Assembly: GCF_900107745.1 (NCBI RefSeq)
Contig: NZ_FNRO01000002.1
Span: forward strand, 248,001 to 312,000
Origin: Variovorax sp. YR216
Lineage (GTDB): Bacteria; Pseudomonadota; Gammaproteobacteria; Burkholderiales; Burkholderiaceae_C
DNA length: 64,000 bases
Direction of reading: 5' to 3'
In this document: positions 1 to 9,353 of the stretch, in pieces
Position numbering within the stretch: position 1 is the first letter of the stretch
Layout: each line of letters begins with the position of its first letter
Notes under the pieces: generated by a model
The model's database searches: none
Seen by the model: the letters and a program-made list of their open reading frames with translations, nothing else
Told to the model about the DNA's origin: nothing
Program-made: the position numbers and the translations under genes

Positions 1-1986
1 CAGCAGATCGATGAGCTGAAAGTCTTCTACGAGCGCTTTGGCTTCAAGTCGCTGGTGAAGTCGCTCGAAGCGCACGAGACGCCGCCCGAGCTCATCGAGC
101 AAAGCAAGAAGCGCAACGCGGCGCCGGAAGGCGGCACGGGGTTGTTCGACCAGCCCGGCTTCGAGGCTGCCGAGACGGCATCCAACCTCGTCTACGACAC
201 GATCCTGACCTGGGAGATGTTCGACAGTTGGCTCGCGAAGCTGCAGTCGGCCGAACTTGTCGCGCTGGATACCGAGACCACGTCGCTCGACGAGATGGTG
301 GCCGAGATCGTCGGCATCAGCTTCAGCGTGACGCCAGGCGAGGCGGCCTACATCCCCGTCGGCCACAACTACCCCGATGCGCCGGCCCAGTTGCCGCAGG
401 GCGAGGTGCTTGCGCGCCTCAAGCCATGGCTCGAAGACGGCACGAAGAAGAAGCTCGGCCAGCACATCAAGTACGACCGCCATGTGTTCGCCAATCACGG
501 CATCGAGGTGCAGGGCTACGCGCACGACACGATGCTGCAGAGCTACGTGCTCGAAGTGCACAAGCCGCACGGCCTCGCCAGCCTCGCCGAGCGGCATCTC
601 GGACGCACCGGCATCGACTATGAAGACCTGTGCGGCAAGGGCGCGCACCAGATCCCGTTCAGCCAGGTCGCGATCGACAAGGCGGCCGAGTACGCCTGCG
701 AAGACTCCGACCAGACGCTGGATGTTCATCGCGCGCTCTGGCCCAGGCTCGAAGCCGACGAGAAATTGCGCTTCGTCTATGAGCTGGAGATCGCGACCAG
801 CGAGACGCTCTACCGGATCGAACGCAATGGTGTGCTCATCGACGCGCCCACGCTCGCCGCACAGAGCAACGAGCTCGGCAAGCGCATCATGGCGCTGGAG
901 CAGGAGGCCTACGCGCTGGCCGGCCAGCCGTTCAACCTCGGCTCGCCCAAGCAGATCGGCGAGGTGTTCTTCACCAAGCTCGGCCTGCCAGTGGTCAAGA
1001 AGACGCCCAGCGGCGCGCCGAGCACCGACGAAGAAGTGCTCGAAAAGCTCGCGGAGGACTTCCCGCTGCCGGCCAAGATCCTGGAGCACCGGGGCCTGTC
1101 GAAGCTCAAGGGCACCTACACCGACAAGCTCGGACTGCTGGCGCATCCGCGAAGCGGACGGGTGCACACGCACTACGCGCAGGCGGTGGCCGTGACCGGC
1201 CGGTTGTCGAGCAACGATCCCAACCTGCAGAACATCCCGATCCGTACGGCGGAAGGCCGCCGCGTGCGCGAAGCTTTCGTGGCGCCGGCGGGCAGCGTGA
1301 TCGCGAGTTCCGACTACTCGCAGATCGAACTGCGGATCATGGCCCACATCAGCGGCGACGAATCGTTGCTGCGCGCCTTCACCGAGGGCATCGACGTGCA
1401 CCGCGCGACCGCCAGCGAAGTGTTCGGCGTGGCGGTGGAGCAGGTGTCGAGCGAGCAGCGCCGCTATGCGAAGGTGATCAACTTCGGCCTGATCTACGGC
1501 ATGAGCAGCTTCGGTCTCGCGCGCAACCTGGGCATCGACAACAAGGCTGCGGCGTCGTACATCGATCGCTACTTCGCGCGCTATCCAGGTGTGAAGGCGT
1601 ACATGGACGAGACCAAGGCGCATGCCAAGGAGATCGGCTATGTGGAGACGGTGTTCGGCCGGCGCCTCTACCTGCCCGAGATCAAGTCGCCCAACGGCCC
1701 GCGGCGCGGCGCTGCGGAGCGCGCGGCCATCAACGCGCCGATGCAGGGCACCGCGGCCGACCTCATCAAGCTCAGCATGGTGAAGGTGCAGGAAGTGCTC
1801 GATGCCGAGAAGCGCGGCACGAAGATGATCATGCAGGTGCATGACGAACTGGTGTTCGAGGTGCCGGAGAGCGAGGTCGAGTGGGTCCGAACCGAGATCC
1901 CTCGGCTTATGGCGAGTGTGGCGGATCTGAAGGTGCCATTGCTCGCGGAGATTGGTTTTGGTCCCAATTGGGACAAGGCACATTGA
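1..1986 (+). CDS. polA: DNA polymerase I, C-terminal part (5' end outside window)
   Basis: Replication and repair polymerase. The frame is open from base 1, so the N-terminal 5'-3' nuclease domain and the true start lie upstream; about 661 of the roughly 930 residues usual for the family are visible. The 3'-5' exonuclease domain comes first, with ALDTETTSLD (Exo I) and YACEDSD (Exo III, Y-x3-D), so proofreading looks intact. The polymerase domain follows with motif A (SSDYSQIELRIMAHISGD), motif B (RRYAKVINFGLIYG) and motif C (MQVHDELVFEVP). An internal GTG at 55 could be mistaken for a start but lies inside the protein. The family assignment is secure. Confidence 0.97.
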   Translation, partial: QQIDELKVFYERFGFKSLVKSLEAHETPPELIEQSKKRNAAPEGGTGLFDQPGFEAAETASNLVYDTILTWEMFDSWLAKLQSAELVALDTETTSLDEMVAEIVGISFSVTPGEAAYIPVGHNYPDAPAQLPQGEVLARLKPWLEDGTKKKLGQHIKYDRHVFANHGIEVQGYAHDTMLQSYVLEVHKPHGLASLAERHLGRTGIDYEDLCGKGAHQIPFSQVAIDKAAEYACEDSDQTLDVHRALWPRLEADEKLRFVYELEIATSETLYRIERNGVLIDAPTLAAQSNELGKRIMALEQEAYALAGQPFNLGSPKQIGEVFFTKLGLPVVKKTPSGAPSTDEEVLEKLAEDFPLPAKILEHRGLSKLKGTYTDKLGLLAHPRSGRVHTHYAQAVAVTGRLSSNDPNLQNIPIRTAEGRRVREAFVAPAGSVIASSDYSQIELRIMAHISGDESLLRAFTEGIDVHRATASEVFGVAVEQVSSEQRRYAKVINFGLIYGMSSFGLARNLGIDNKAAASYIDRYFARYPGVKAYMDETKAHAKEIGYVETVFGRRLYLPEIKSPNGPRRGAAERAAINAPMQGTAADLIKLSMVKVQEVLDAEKRGTKMIMQVHDELVFEVPESEVEWVRTEIPRLMASVADLKVPLLAEIGFGPNWDKAH

Positions 1987-2014
1987 GAACAATTTTTTGG
2001 AGACGATGAACTGA

Positions 2015-3310
2015 ATGACTGCTATTGCTTTTGCCCGTAAAGCGCTTCTGTTGACCGCACTGAGCGCCGCATGCGCAGGTGCTTTCGCCGCCCCCGATGA
2101 ACGCCTGACCGCGCTGGCTGCCAAGGAGAAGCCGGCGCTGCTCGAAACCCTCAGGGAGTTCGTCTCGATCGAATCCGGCAGCCGCGACCTGGAAGGCCTC
2201 GACAAGATGGCGAATCTCGTCGCCTCGAAGTTCAAGGCACTCGGTGGGCAGGTCGAGCTGATCGATGTCTCCGAGGGCGCCTACCGCATGGAAGACACGC
2301 CCGAGAAGATCGGCAAGGTCGTGCGCGCGACGTTCAAGGGCACGGGCACGAAGAAGATCATGCTGATCGCGCACATGGACACGGTCTACCAGATCGGCAT
2401 GGCGAAGCAGCAACCCTTCCGCATCGACGGCGACAAGGCCTACGGCCTCGGCATTGGCGACGACAAGCAGGGCATCGCGGTGATTGCGCACACGGTCGCG
2501 ATGCTGAAGGCGATGAACTTCAAGGACTACGGCACGCTCACGGTGCTCATCAACGGCGACGAGGAAATCAGCTCGCCGGGCGCGCGTTCGCTGATCACCC
2601 AATTGGGCGGCGAGCACGATGTCGTGATGTCGTTCGAAGGCTCGTCGGTGCGCGACGACAAGCTCTCGCTCGCGACGGCGGGTATCGCGTCCGTCACGCT
2701 CAATGTCACGGGCAAGGCCTCGCACGCGGGGTCGATGCCCGAGGCGGGTGTGAATGCGCTCTACGAGCTGTCGCACCAGATCCTGCAGATGCGCGATCTG
2801 TCGGATCCCGCGACGGGGCTCAAGCTCAACTGGACGATCTCGCGCGCCGGCACCAATCGCAATGTGATCCCGGCGACGGCAACGGCTGGTGCGGATGTGC
2901 GCGTGCTGTCGGTGAGCGACTACGACCGCATCGAGCAGCAGGTGAAGGAGCGCGCGAAGAACCAGCTCATTCCGCAGGCGAAGGTCGAGGTGAAGTTCGA
3001 GCGCCGCCGTCCCCCACTGGAGTCGAACGATGCGTCACGCGCCTTGGCGACGCATGCGCAGCAGATCTACAAGGACCTGGGCAAGTCGCTCGGTGCCGAT
3101 GACAAGGTGGCAGGTGGCGGCACGGACGCAGCCTTTGCCGCCTTGAAGACGAAGGCCGCGGTGGTCGAGCGCTTCGGCCTGCAGGGCTTCGGCGCGCATT
3201 CGATGGACGCGGAATATGTGGTGATCGATTCGATCGAGCCGCGGCTGTATCTGGCGGCGCAGCTGATCATGGACGTTTCACACGGCAAGGTGGACCAGTC
3301 CAACCCCTGA
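2015..3310 (+). CDS. secreted M20 family metallopeptidase (glutamate carboxypeptidase-like)
   Basis: A 431-residue zinc exopeptidase close in length to carboxypeptidase G2 of Pseudomonas. The first 25 residues form a signal peptide ending AGAFA-AP, so it should act in the periplasm. Di-zinc residues are visible: H120 and D122 in AHMDTV, D149 in GIGDDKQG, the catalytic pair E183/E184 in NGDEEISS, and the late histidine in GAHSMDAEY. The dimerisation (lid) domain is the ASHAGSMPEAGVNA region. The start is set by GGAGA 11 bases upstream; an ATG at 2006 opens only a three-codon reading frame. A LysR gene follows seven bases later. Substrate is not determined; C-terminal glutamate release from peptides or folates is family knowledge only. 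Confidence 0.9.
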   Translation: MTAIAFARKALLLTALSAACAGAFAAPDERLTALAAKEKPALLETLREFVSIESGSRDLEGLDKMANLVASKFKALGGQVELIDVSEGAYRMEDTPEKIGKVVRATFKGTGTKKIMLIAHMDTVYQIGMAKQQPFRIDGDKAYGLGIGDDKQGIAVIAHTVAMLKAMNFKDYGTLTVLINGDEEISSPGARSLITQLGGEHDVVMSFEGSSVRDDKLSLATAGIASVTLNVTGKASHAGSMPEAGVNALYELSHQILQMRDLSDPATGLKLNWTISRAGTNRNVIPATATAGADVRVLSVSDYDRIEQQVKERAKNQLIPQAKVEVKFERRRPPLESNDASRALATHAQQIYKDLGKSLGADDKVAGGGTDAAFAALKTKAAVVERFGLQGFGAHSMDAEYVVIDSIEPRLYLAAQLIMDVSHGKVDQSNP

Positions 3311-3317
3311 GCGAGAG

Positions 3318-4223
3318 ATGCGGCTGCGTCACATCGAGGTCTTCAACGCGATCATGCTCACGGGGAGCGTGAGCGCGGCGGCGCGCCTGATCAACATCAC
3401 TCAGCCGGCGGTGAGCCGCACGCTGCAGCATGCGGAGATTCAGCTCGGGTTCTCGTTGTTCCAGCGCGCAAAGGGGCGGCTGACCCCGACGACCGAGGCG
3501 CTGGCGCTGTACCCGCGCATCGAGCGGCTGTTCGCGCAGCTCGACGAGGTGCAGCGGCTCGCGGCGAACCTGCGCGCGGGGACCGATTCGGGCGAACTTC
3601 GGATCCTCACGGTGCTGGCGTTGAGCTACGAGGTGCTGCCGCGTGCGCTCAAGCGTTTCCGCGAGAAGCATCCGGGTATGGCAGTGACGGTCGAATCGCT
3701 GCACTCGCCGCAGATCATGTCGGCGTTGCTGCTGCAGGAGGCGGACGTGGGCTTCGCGTTCAGCCCCGCGGTGCATCCCTCGTTGACGCAGGAGACCTTG
3801 GCAGACAGCCGCATGACCTGCATCGCTCCGAAGGGGATGCTGTCGCGTGCGCTGCTGCGCAATGGTTCCGTGGCCTTGCATGATCTGGTCAAGCTGCCGG
3901 TGGTGGGGCTCGACAGCCGCGATCCCGTGGGGACGAGCCTGAGTCAGGCCTGCCGGCAGGCGGGGGTCGGGTTCCAGGCTGTCGTGACAGTTCAGACCTA
4001 TCACGCGGCGCTGGCGATGGCGCATCACGGCCTGGGGGTGGCGCTCGTCGATGGTTGCACGGCGAAGTCGGCGGATCGGGAGAAGGTGGATGTGCTGGCG
4101 CTGGAGCCGCTCATTCCGGTGCCGATCCGGGCATTGCGCTTTGCCGGGCGGCCGGATTCTGTTGCCGTGCGGAGCATCATTCGGTTCATGCGGGAAGCGG
4201 TTGAAGAGATGAGTTCCGAGTAG
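3318..4223 (+). CDS. LysR family transcriptional regulator
   Basis: A 301-residue LysR protein. The N-terminal winged helix is clear (residues 1-60, SVSAAARLINITQPAVSRTLQHAE), followed by a periplasmic-binding-protein-like effector domain from about residue 88. It starts seven bases after the M20 peptidase stop and in the same direction, so the two are probably cotranscribed, which is unusual for LysR genes (normally divergent from their target). Its target may be the peptidase or a locus elsewhere. The effector is unknown. Confidence 0.9.
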   Translation: MRLRHIEVFNAIMLTGSVSAAARLINITQPAVSRTLQHAEIQLGFSLFQRAKGRLTPTTEALALYPRIERLFAQLDEVQRLAANLRAGTDSGELRILTVLALSYEVLPRALKRFREKHPGMAVTVESLHSPQIMSALLLQEADVGFAFSPAVHPSLTQETLADSRMTCIAPKGMLSRALLRNGSVALHDLVKLPVVGLDSRDPVGTSLSQACRQAGVGFQAVVTVQTYHAALAMAHHGLGVALVDGCTAKSADREKVDVLALEPLIPVPIRALRFAGRPDSVAVRSIIRFMREAVEEMSSE

Positions 4224-4399
4224 GGGGCGGCGATGGCGGGCGATGTGCCCTTGGGCGGCCGACGTCACCGGCCGCTTCGCGGCTGCCCTGCGCTGCTCAC
4301 GGTACGCGGGGTCCGCGCGAAACTCGCTTCGCTCAAACACGCGCGGCCCTTTTTCCGCGTAACCCAGGCGGACCGTCCAGCGAGCGCAAGCAAGACAAG
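4224..4399. repeat. GC-rich intergenic segment between convergent genes, repeat-like
   Basis: The space between the convergent LysR and dehydratase genes holds short palindromic tracts (GGCCG...CGGCC near 4257-4276, CCGCTTCGCGG at 4272) and a stretch with AACTCGCTTCGCTC. This reminds me of repeat elements found at gene ends in Variovorax and Acidovorax, but this is recollection and only one copy is present here. No coding sequence is supported in it. Confidence 0.35.
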
Positions 4400-6226
4400 T
4401 CAGTGGTTATCCCGAGGAATCCCGAACGTCGCGTGAATCCGCTGGTACTTCACGGCAGGCTTCAGAACCATCCCTTCCGAAAGCTCATCGACAACAGCCC
4501 GCTGAATCTCCTGCCACGGCGTCTGGCTCTTCGGATACGGATAGCCTCCTCGCTTCTCCAGCTCCGCACGACGCTTCGCAAGTTCCTCATCGGAAACCAG
4601 CATGTTGGCGGTGCGCTTCTTGAGATCGATGCGCACACGATCCCCGGTACGCACCAGCGCCAGCCCACCGCCCGTCGCGGCTTCGGGTGAGGCGTTGAGG
4701 ATCGATGGCGACCCCGAAGTGCCCGACTGCCGCCCGTCGCCAATACAAGGCAGGGCGGTGATGCCCTTCTTGAGCAGGTACGAAGGCGCCCGCATGTTCA
4801 CCACCTCGGCGGCGCCCGGATAACCCACCGGCCCCACGCCGCGCATGAACAGCACGCTCCGCTCGTCGATCTTCATCTTCGGATCGTCGATCCGCGCGTG
4901 ATAGTCCTCCGGGCCGTCGAACACGATCGCCGTGCCCTCGAACGCCATCGGATCCTTCGGGTCTTCCAGGTAGCGCGAATGGAATTCGGGCGTGATCACG
5001 CTCGTCTTCATGATTGCGGAATCGAAGAGATTGCCCTTCAGATTCAGGAAGCCCGCGTTCTTCTTCATCGGCTTGTTGTACGGGAAGATCACCTTCCGGT
5101 CGCTCGTGAACTTGCCCTCGCAGTTCTCGGCCAGCGTCTTGCCATTGGCCGTCATCGCCGGCTTGATCTTCTTCTGCGCGACCAGTTCGGCCACCACCGC
5201 AGGCAGCCCGCCCGCGCGGTAATAGTCCTCGCCGAGATACTCGCCCGCCGGCTGGAGATTGACCAGCAACGGAATCTTGTAGCCGTGCTTCTCCCAGTCG
5301 TCCGTCGTCAGCTCCACGCCGATATGCCGCGCGATCGCATTCAGATGCACCGGCGCATTCGTCGAGCCGCCGAGCGCGGAATTGACCACGATCGCGTTCT
5401 CGAAGGCCTCGCGCGTGAGGATGTCCGAAGGCTTCAGGTTCTCGCGCACCATCTCCACGATGCGCTTGCCCGTCATGTAGGCCATCTCCTGACGGTCGCG
5501 ATACGGTGCCGGAATCGCCGCGCTGCCCGGCAGCGTCATGCCCAGCGCCTCGGCGAGCGAATTCATGGTCGAGGCCGTGCCCATCGTGTTGCAGTGCCCG
5601 GTCGAAGGCGCCGACGATGCGACCAGCTTCAGGAACTCCTGGTAGCCGATCTTGCCCGCCGCCATCATCTCGCGCGCACGCCAGACGATCGTGCCGGAAC
5701 CGGTGCGCTCGCCCTCGTACCAGCCATTGAGCATCGGCCCGGAATTGAGCGCGATCGCGGGGATGTCCACCGTCGCCGCGGCCATCAGCTGCGCGGGCGT
5801 CGTCTTGTCGCAGCCCGTCGTCAGCACCACGCCATCGATCGGATAGCCGTACAGCACCTCGACCAGCGACAGGTACTGCAGATTACGGTCCAGCGCCGCC
5901 GTGGGCCGCTTGCAGGTCTCCTGGATCGGATGAATCGGAAACTCGAACGCAATGCCACCCGCATCGCGGATCCCTTCGCGCACCCGCTCGGCCAGCACCA
6001 GGTGGTGCCGGTTGCACGGCGCAATGTCGGAGCCCGTCTGCGCGATGCCGATGATCGGCCGGCCCGATTGCAGCTCGTCGAAGCCCAGGCCGAAGTTCAT
6101 CGTGCGCTCGAGGTAGAGCGCGGTCATGTCGGCATTCGCCGGGTTGTCGAACCAGGCCTGGGAGCGCAGCTTGAACTTCGGGGTCTTGCTCGCCGAGGCC
6201 TTGGTGTTCTTCTTTTTCGATTTCAT
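4400..6226 (-). CDS. IlvD/Edd family sugar-acid dehydratase (aldonate dehydratase-like)
   Basis: A 608-residue dehydratase of the IlvD/Edd family, whose members convert dihydroxy or aldonic acids to 2-keto acids using an Fe-S cluster and Mg2+. Three cluster cysteines are visible: C71 (IAPCNRHH), C139 (TTGCDKTTP) and C212 ([11 protein letters not shown]). This three-cysteine pattern and the C-terminal [16 protein letters not shown] suit the pentonate (arabinonate-type) branch better than the valine-pathway enzyme. The ATG at 6226 overlaps the upstream denD stop as ATGA, which fixes the start and implies translational coupling. Context (GntR regulator, DenD, sugar importer) points to catabolism of an aldonic acid. 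The exact substrate is inferred, not shown. Confidence 0.88.
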   Translation of the reverse strand: MKSKKKNTKASASKTPKFKLRSQAWFDNPANADMTALYLERTMNFGLGFDELQSGRPIIGIAQTGSDIAPCNRHHLVLAERVREGIRDAGGIAFEFPIHPIQETCKRPTAALDRNLQYLSLVEVLYGYPIDGVVLTTGCDKTTPAQLMAAATVDIPAIALNSGPMLNGWYEGERTGSGTIVWRAREMMAAGKIGYQEFLKLVASSAPSTGHCNTMGTASTMNSLAEALGMTLPGSAAIPAPYRDRQEMAYMTGKRIVEMVRENLKPSDILTREAFENAIVVNSALGGSTNAPVHLNAIARHIGVELTTDDWEKHGYKIPLLVNLQPAGEYLGEDYYRAGGLPAVVAELVAQKKIKPAMTANGKTLAENCEGKFTSDRKVIFPYNKPMKKNAGFLNLKGNLFDSAIMKTSVITPEFHSRYLEDPKDPMAFEGTAIVFDGPEDYHARIDDPKMKIDERSVLFMRGVGPVGYPGAAEVVNMRAPSYLLKKGITALPCIGDGRQSGTSGSPSILNASPEAATGGGLALVRTGDRVRIDLKKRTANMLVSDEELAKRRAELEKRGGYPYPKSQTPWQEIQRAVVDELSEGMVLKPAVKYQRIHATFGIPRDNH

Positions 6227-7242
6227 GAGGACATTCCCTTCAGGGTCTGGTCTGCGTTCGGTGCGGCCTTGCAATCGGCGATGTACTGGCGAACGATGTC
6301 GGCGAAGTTTTCATGCGGATGCAACCCCAGCCGCGCCGCACGCGCAGCCGAGGCGCCGCTCGGCCAGTTGGCGACGATGCCCGCGATGCGCTCGTCGCGC
6401 TCGAAGCGCACCCGCGCGCGCACCGCCGGGCCGGCGACTTCTTCGAGTGCATCGAGCATCTCGCGCACCGTGACGTTGAGCGCCGGCAAGTTGAGTGCAG
6501 TGCGCCCGCAGAAAGCTTCGCGGCTGGCTTCATAGACGGCGATCAGCCCGTCCACCGTGCGTGCCGGCGACGACATCGGATGCGACACGTCGGGCGACAC
6601 CGGGCAGATCGACTCCACCCCTGCCAGCGGCTCGCGGATGATGCCGCTGAAGAAAGACGATGCCGCGCCGTTCGGCCGGCCGGGCCGTACCGTCACCGTC
6701 ATCAACCGCGCCGCGCGGCCGTCGACATAGCCCTTGCGGGTGTAGTCGGCGATCAGGTGTTCGCAGATCAGCTTCTGGATGCCGTAGGACGTCTGCGGGA
6801 CAGGGAGCGTGTCGTCGCCGACGATCTTGGGCATCGGATGGGCCGGGTCCGGCCCGAACACCGCGACCGAGCTCGAAAACACCAGGCGCGGCACCTTGCC
6901 GCCGGCGTTGACGCGCGCGCGAATCGCATCGAGCAGCGCGCGCGTGCTGTCGAGGTTGGAGCGCAGGCCGAGGTCGAAGTCGAGCTCGCATTCGCCCGAT
7001 ACGGCGGATGCGAGATGGAAGACGCCGTCGAACTCCTCGTCGCGCAGCGCGTCGGTTTGCGCCAGCAGGGGGCCGGTGCGCGCTTCGACGCGCGGGTCCG
7101 CGAGCAGGCTCGCGGGCGGCGGTGCGATGTCGGTCAGCACGAGGCGGCCGATTCGCTCGCCCGCGAGCGTGCCGCGAGCGAGCAATGCCTGGGCGAGGCG
7201 CGATCCGACGAAACCGCCGCCTCCCGTGATCATCAGTTTCAT
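6223..7242 (-). CDS. denD: NAD-dependent epimerase/dehydratase, D-erythronate dehydrogenase-like
   Basis: A 339-residue extended short-chain dehydrogenase. The nucleotide-binding motif GGGGFVG is at residues 7-13; the catalytic residues are S125 (FSSSVAVFG), Y153 and K157 (SYGIQK). The overall sequence, including [25 protein letters not shown] and [14 protein letters not shown], is what I know from DenD-type enzymes that oxidise D-erythronate and related 4-carbon sugar acids. It overlaps gntR by four bases (ATGA) upstream and the dehydratase by four bases downstream, and has AAGGAG before its ATG. The companion lyase and kinase of the usual erythronate pathway are absent here, so a different acid is possible. 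Confidence 0.82.
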   Translation of the reverse strand: MKLMITGGGGFVGSRLAQALLARGTLAGERIGRLVLTDIAPPPASLLADPRVEARTGPLLAQTDALRDEEFDGVFHLASAVSGECELDFDLGLRSNLDSTRALLDAIRARVNAGGKVPRLVFSSSVAVFGPDPAHPMPKIVGDDTLPVPQTSYGIQKLICEHLIADYTRKGYVDGRAARLMTVTVRPGRPNGAASSFFSGIIREPLAGVESICPVSPDVSHPMSSPARTVDGLIAVYEASREAFCGRTALNLPALNVTVREMLDALEEVAGPAVRARVRFERDERIAGIVANWPSGASAARAARLGLHPHENFADIVRQYIADCKAAPNADQTLKGMSS

Positions 7243-8099
7243 GGGGACTCCTTCATGGATTTCTTGCCCTTCCTGGCGGTGGGGGCTGCGGCGGCGCGAA
7301 CGGCCTTGACCGCCGCCTGGCGACGGCGGCCGTCGATGACGCCGCCCTCGATCAGCCGCTGTTCGCCGCGCGTGATGTGTTCCGTGGCCCGGCGCCGCGC
7401 CGCTTCGGGATCGCGCGCCGCGATCGCCTCGAAGATGGCGCGGTGCTCGCGCTGCACCTCGGTCATGAAATCGAGCCGGCGCGCTTCGTTGCCGCGCGTG
7501 ATGCGCATGCCTTCGCGCAGGTACTGCTCCAGGAAGCCGAGCAGCAGCCGGAATTGCGGGTTGCCGGTGGCTTCGCCGATGACGCGGTGGAAGGCCAGGT
7601 CCTCGGCGACGCCGTCGCGGCCGTCCGCCACGGCACCGTCGATGGCCTTGAGGGCGCGGCGCAGCTCTGCGATCTGCGATCGCGAGGCGCGCTCGGCGGC
7701 CAGCGCTGCGATCTCGCCTTCGAGCACGCGCCGCACTTCCACCACATGCACCACTGCCTGCACGGAGGTCAACACCGCCGGATCGAAGACCAGCGCCTGG
7801 TTGACGGGGCGGGGCGCCACATACACGCCCGAGCCTTGCCGCGAGTTCACCATGCCCTTGGACTTGAGCTGGTGCACCGCCTCGCGCACCACGGTGCGAG
7901 AAACGCCGTGGGCCTCTGCAAGCTTCTGCTCGGTCGGGAGGCGGTCGCCCGCGTGCAGGGCGCCGGAGTCGATCTGCGCGCTCAGCAGCGCGGCCAACCG
8001 GTCCGACAGCCGATCGACGATCAGCGGTTGGGGTTGGGAAGGTGCCGGAACGCGCACGGCGTTGATGGAATTCAGGTCAGTTATCTGGTCATCATACAA
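7239..8099 (-). CDS. GntR/FadR-family (FCD domain) transcriptional regulator
   Basis: A winged-helix GntR domain (about residues 25-95; RLPTEQKLAEAHGVSRTVVREA, KGMVNSRQGSGVYV) is followed by an all-helical FCD ligand domain (about 110-230) with the metal-site type LAFHRVIGEATGN. It heads the gntR-denD-dehydratase operon and diverges from the ABC importer, so it most likely represses both. Family members usually sense a sugar acid intermediate. The start is uncertain: the longest frame begins at a TTG (8099) without a clear ribosome site, and a GTG at 8057 is an alternative. The C-terminus is basic and low complexity ([22 protein letters not shown]). Confidence 0.88.
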   Translation of the reverse strand: MYDDQITDLNSINAVRVPAPSQPQPLIVDRLSDRLAALLSAQIDSGALHAGDRLPTEQKLAEAHGVSRTVVREAVHQLKSKGMVNSRQGSGVYVAPRPVNQALVFDPAVLTSVQAVVHVVEVRRVLEGEIAALAAERASRSQIAELRRALKAIDGAVADGRDGVAEDLAFHRVIGEATGNPQFRLLLGFLEQYLREGMRITRGNEARRLDFMTEVQREHRAIFEAIAARDPEAARRRATEHITRGEQRLIEGGVIDGRRRQAAVKAVRAAAAPTARKGKKSMKESP

Positions 8100-8106
8100 A
8101 TTGACC
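8087..8106. promoter_or_regulatory. candidate GntR operator, inverted repeat GGTCA-N10-TGACC
   Basis: A perfect 5-bp inverted repeat with an AT-rich spacer lies in the divergent region between the gntR operon and the importer and overlaps the putative TTG start of gntR. Palindromes with short GC arms and AT-rich centres are typical sites of FCD-type GntR proteins. Assignment is inference from position and symmetry. Confidence 0.45.
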
Positions 8107-8240
8107 GGGGGTTAATGCGTACCGGTTTGCCCTGATGCGCGCGACTTTCGCGATGCCAATACTGCGCGGTTGCGAAAGCGGTTTCAAGGGCCCCGAGCCG
8201 CCGCCTTCGCCAGTTCCGCGTACTTTGAAGGCTCCAGTGC

Positions 8241-9314
8241 ATGGCAAGTGTCACGATCCAGGCAGTCAAGAAGAACTTCGGTGATGTCCCCATCCTTCAC
8301 GGCGTGGACATCGACATCCGGGACGGCTCCTTCACCGTCCTCGTGGGGCCATCGGGCTGCGGCAAGTCGACCTTGCTGCGCATGATCGCCGGGCTCGAGG
8401 AGATCAACAGCGGCGAAATCCGGATCGGCGAGCGCCGCGTGAACGACCTCCCGCCCAAGGAGCGCGACATTGCGATGGTGTTCCAGAACTACGCGCTCTA
8501 CCCGCACATGACGGTGCGCGACAACATGGCGTTCGCGCTTGCGCTCGCGAAGATCGACAAGGCCACCATCGAGCAGAAGGTCGGCCGCGCGGCCGAGATC
8601 CTCGCGCTCACGCCGCTGCTGGACCGCTATCCGCGCCAGCTCTCGGGCGGGCAGCGCCAGCGTGTCGCGATGGGGCGGGCAATCGTTCGCGACCCGCAGG
8701 TGTTCCTCTTCGACGAACCCTTGTCCAACCTCGACGCCAAGCTGCGCGTGGCCATGCGCAGCGAGATCAAGGAGTTGCACCAGCGGCTCAAGACCACCTC
8801 GATCTACGTCACGCACGACCAGATCGAGGCCATGACCATGGGCGACAAGATCGTCGTGATGCGCGACGGCCGCATCGAGCAGACCGGCAGCCCGCTGGAG
8901 CTCTACGACCGGCCGGCCAACCAGTTCGTCGCCGGCTTCATCGGCTCGCCGGCCATGAACTTCCTCCCTGGCACTCTGCGGCGCAACGGCGGCGCGGCGA
9001 TGGTAGAGCTCGCGGACGGCACGAAGCTCGATGCACCAACGCACGCAGGCGGCGTCGACGGCCAGCCGGTCGTCTACGGCACGCGGCCCGAGCACCTGAG
9101 CCTTGCGGACGGCGGCGGCATTCCCTCTCGCGTCGTGGTGATGGAGCCCACCGGCATGGACACCTTCGTCGCCTGCCGGCATGAGGGCACCGAGATCTCG
9201 GCGGTGTTCCGCGAGCGCCACGACTTCGCGCCTGGGACCACCATCCACCTGCAACCCGATCTTCAGCGCGCGCATCTCTTCGACGCAGGCACCGGCCAGA
9301 GGCTGGTAGCTTGA
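8241..9314 (+). CDS. ABC transporter ATP-binding protein, MalK/UgpC type
   Basis: A 357-residue ATPase of a carbohydrate importer. Walker [10 protein letters not shown] is at 36-44, the signature LSGGQ at 134-138, Walker B VFLFDEP at 154-160 and the switch histidine H192 in VTHDQ. The C-terminal 120 residues form the TOBE regulatory extension of MalK-like proteins ([14 protein letters not shown]). It is the first gene of a four-gene importer set and runs divergently from the GntR-denD operon. It should energise uptake of the sugar or sugar acid metabolised by that operon (inference). Confidence 0.94.
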   Translation: MASVTIQAVKKNFGDVPILHGVDIDIRDGSFTVLVGPSGCGKSTLLRMIAGLEEINSGEIRIGERRVNDLPPKERDIAMVFQNYALYPHMTVRDNMAFALALAKIDKATIEQKVGRAAEILALTPLLDRYPRQLSGGQRQRVAMGRAIVRDPQVFLFDEPLSNLDAKLRVAMRSEIKELHQRLKTTSIYVTHDQIEAMTMGDKIVVMRDGRIEQTGSPLELYDRPANQFVAGFIGSPAMNFLPGTLRRNGGAAMVELADGTKLDAPTHAGGVDGQPVVYGTRPEHLSLADGGGIPSRVVVMEPTGMDTFVACRHEGTEISAVFRERHDFAPGTTIHLQPDLQRAHLFDAGTGQRLVA

Positions 9315-9353
9315 GGTTCTTTTTTTGGCCCTTTCAACATCAGGAGACAAAGA

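Noticed and set aside
4898..6535. A 545-codon plus-strand frame opposite the IlvD/Edd and denD genes
   Set aside because: The opposite strand has intact cofactor and active-site motifs; this frame has none.
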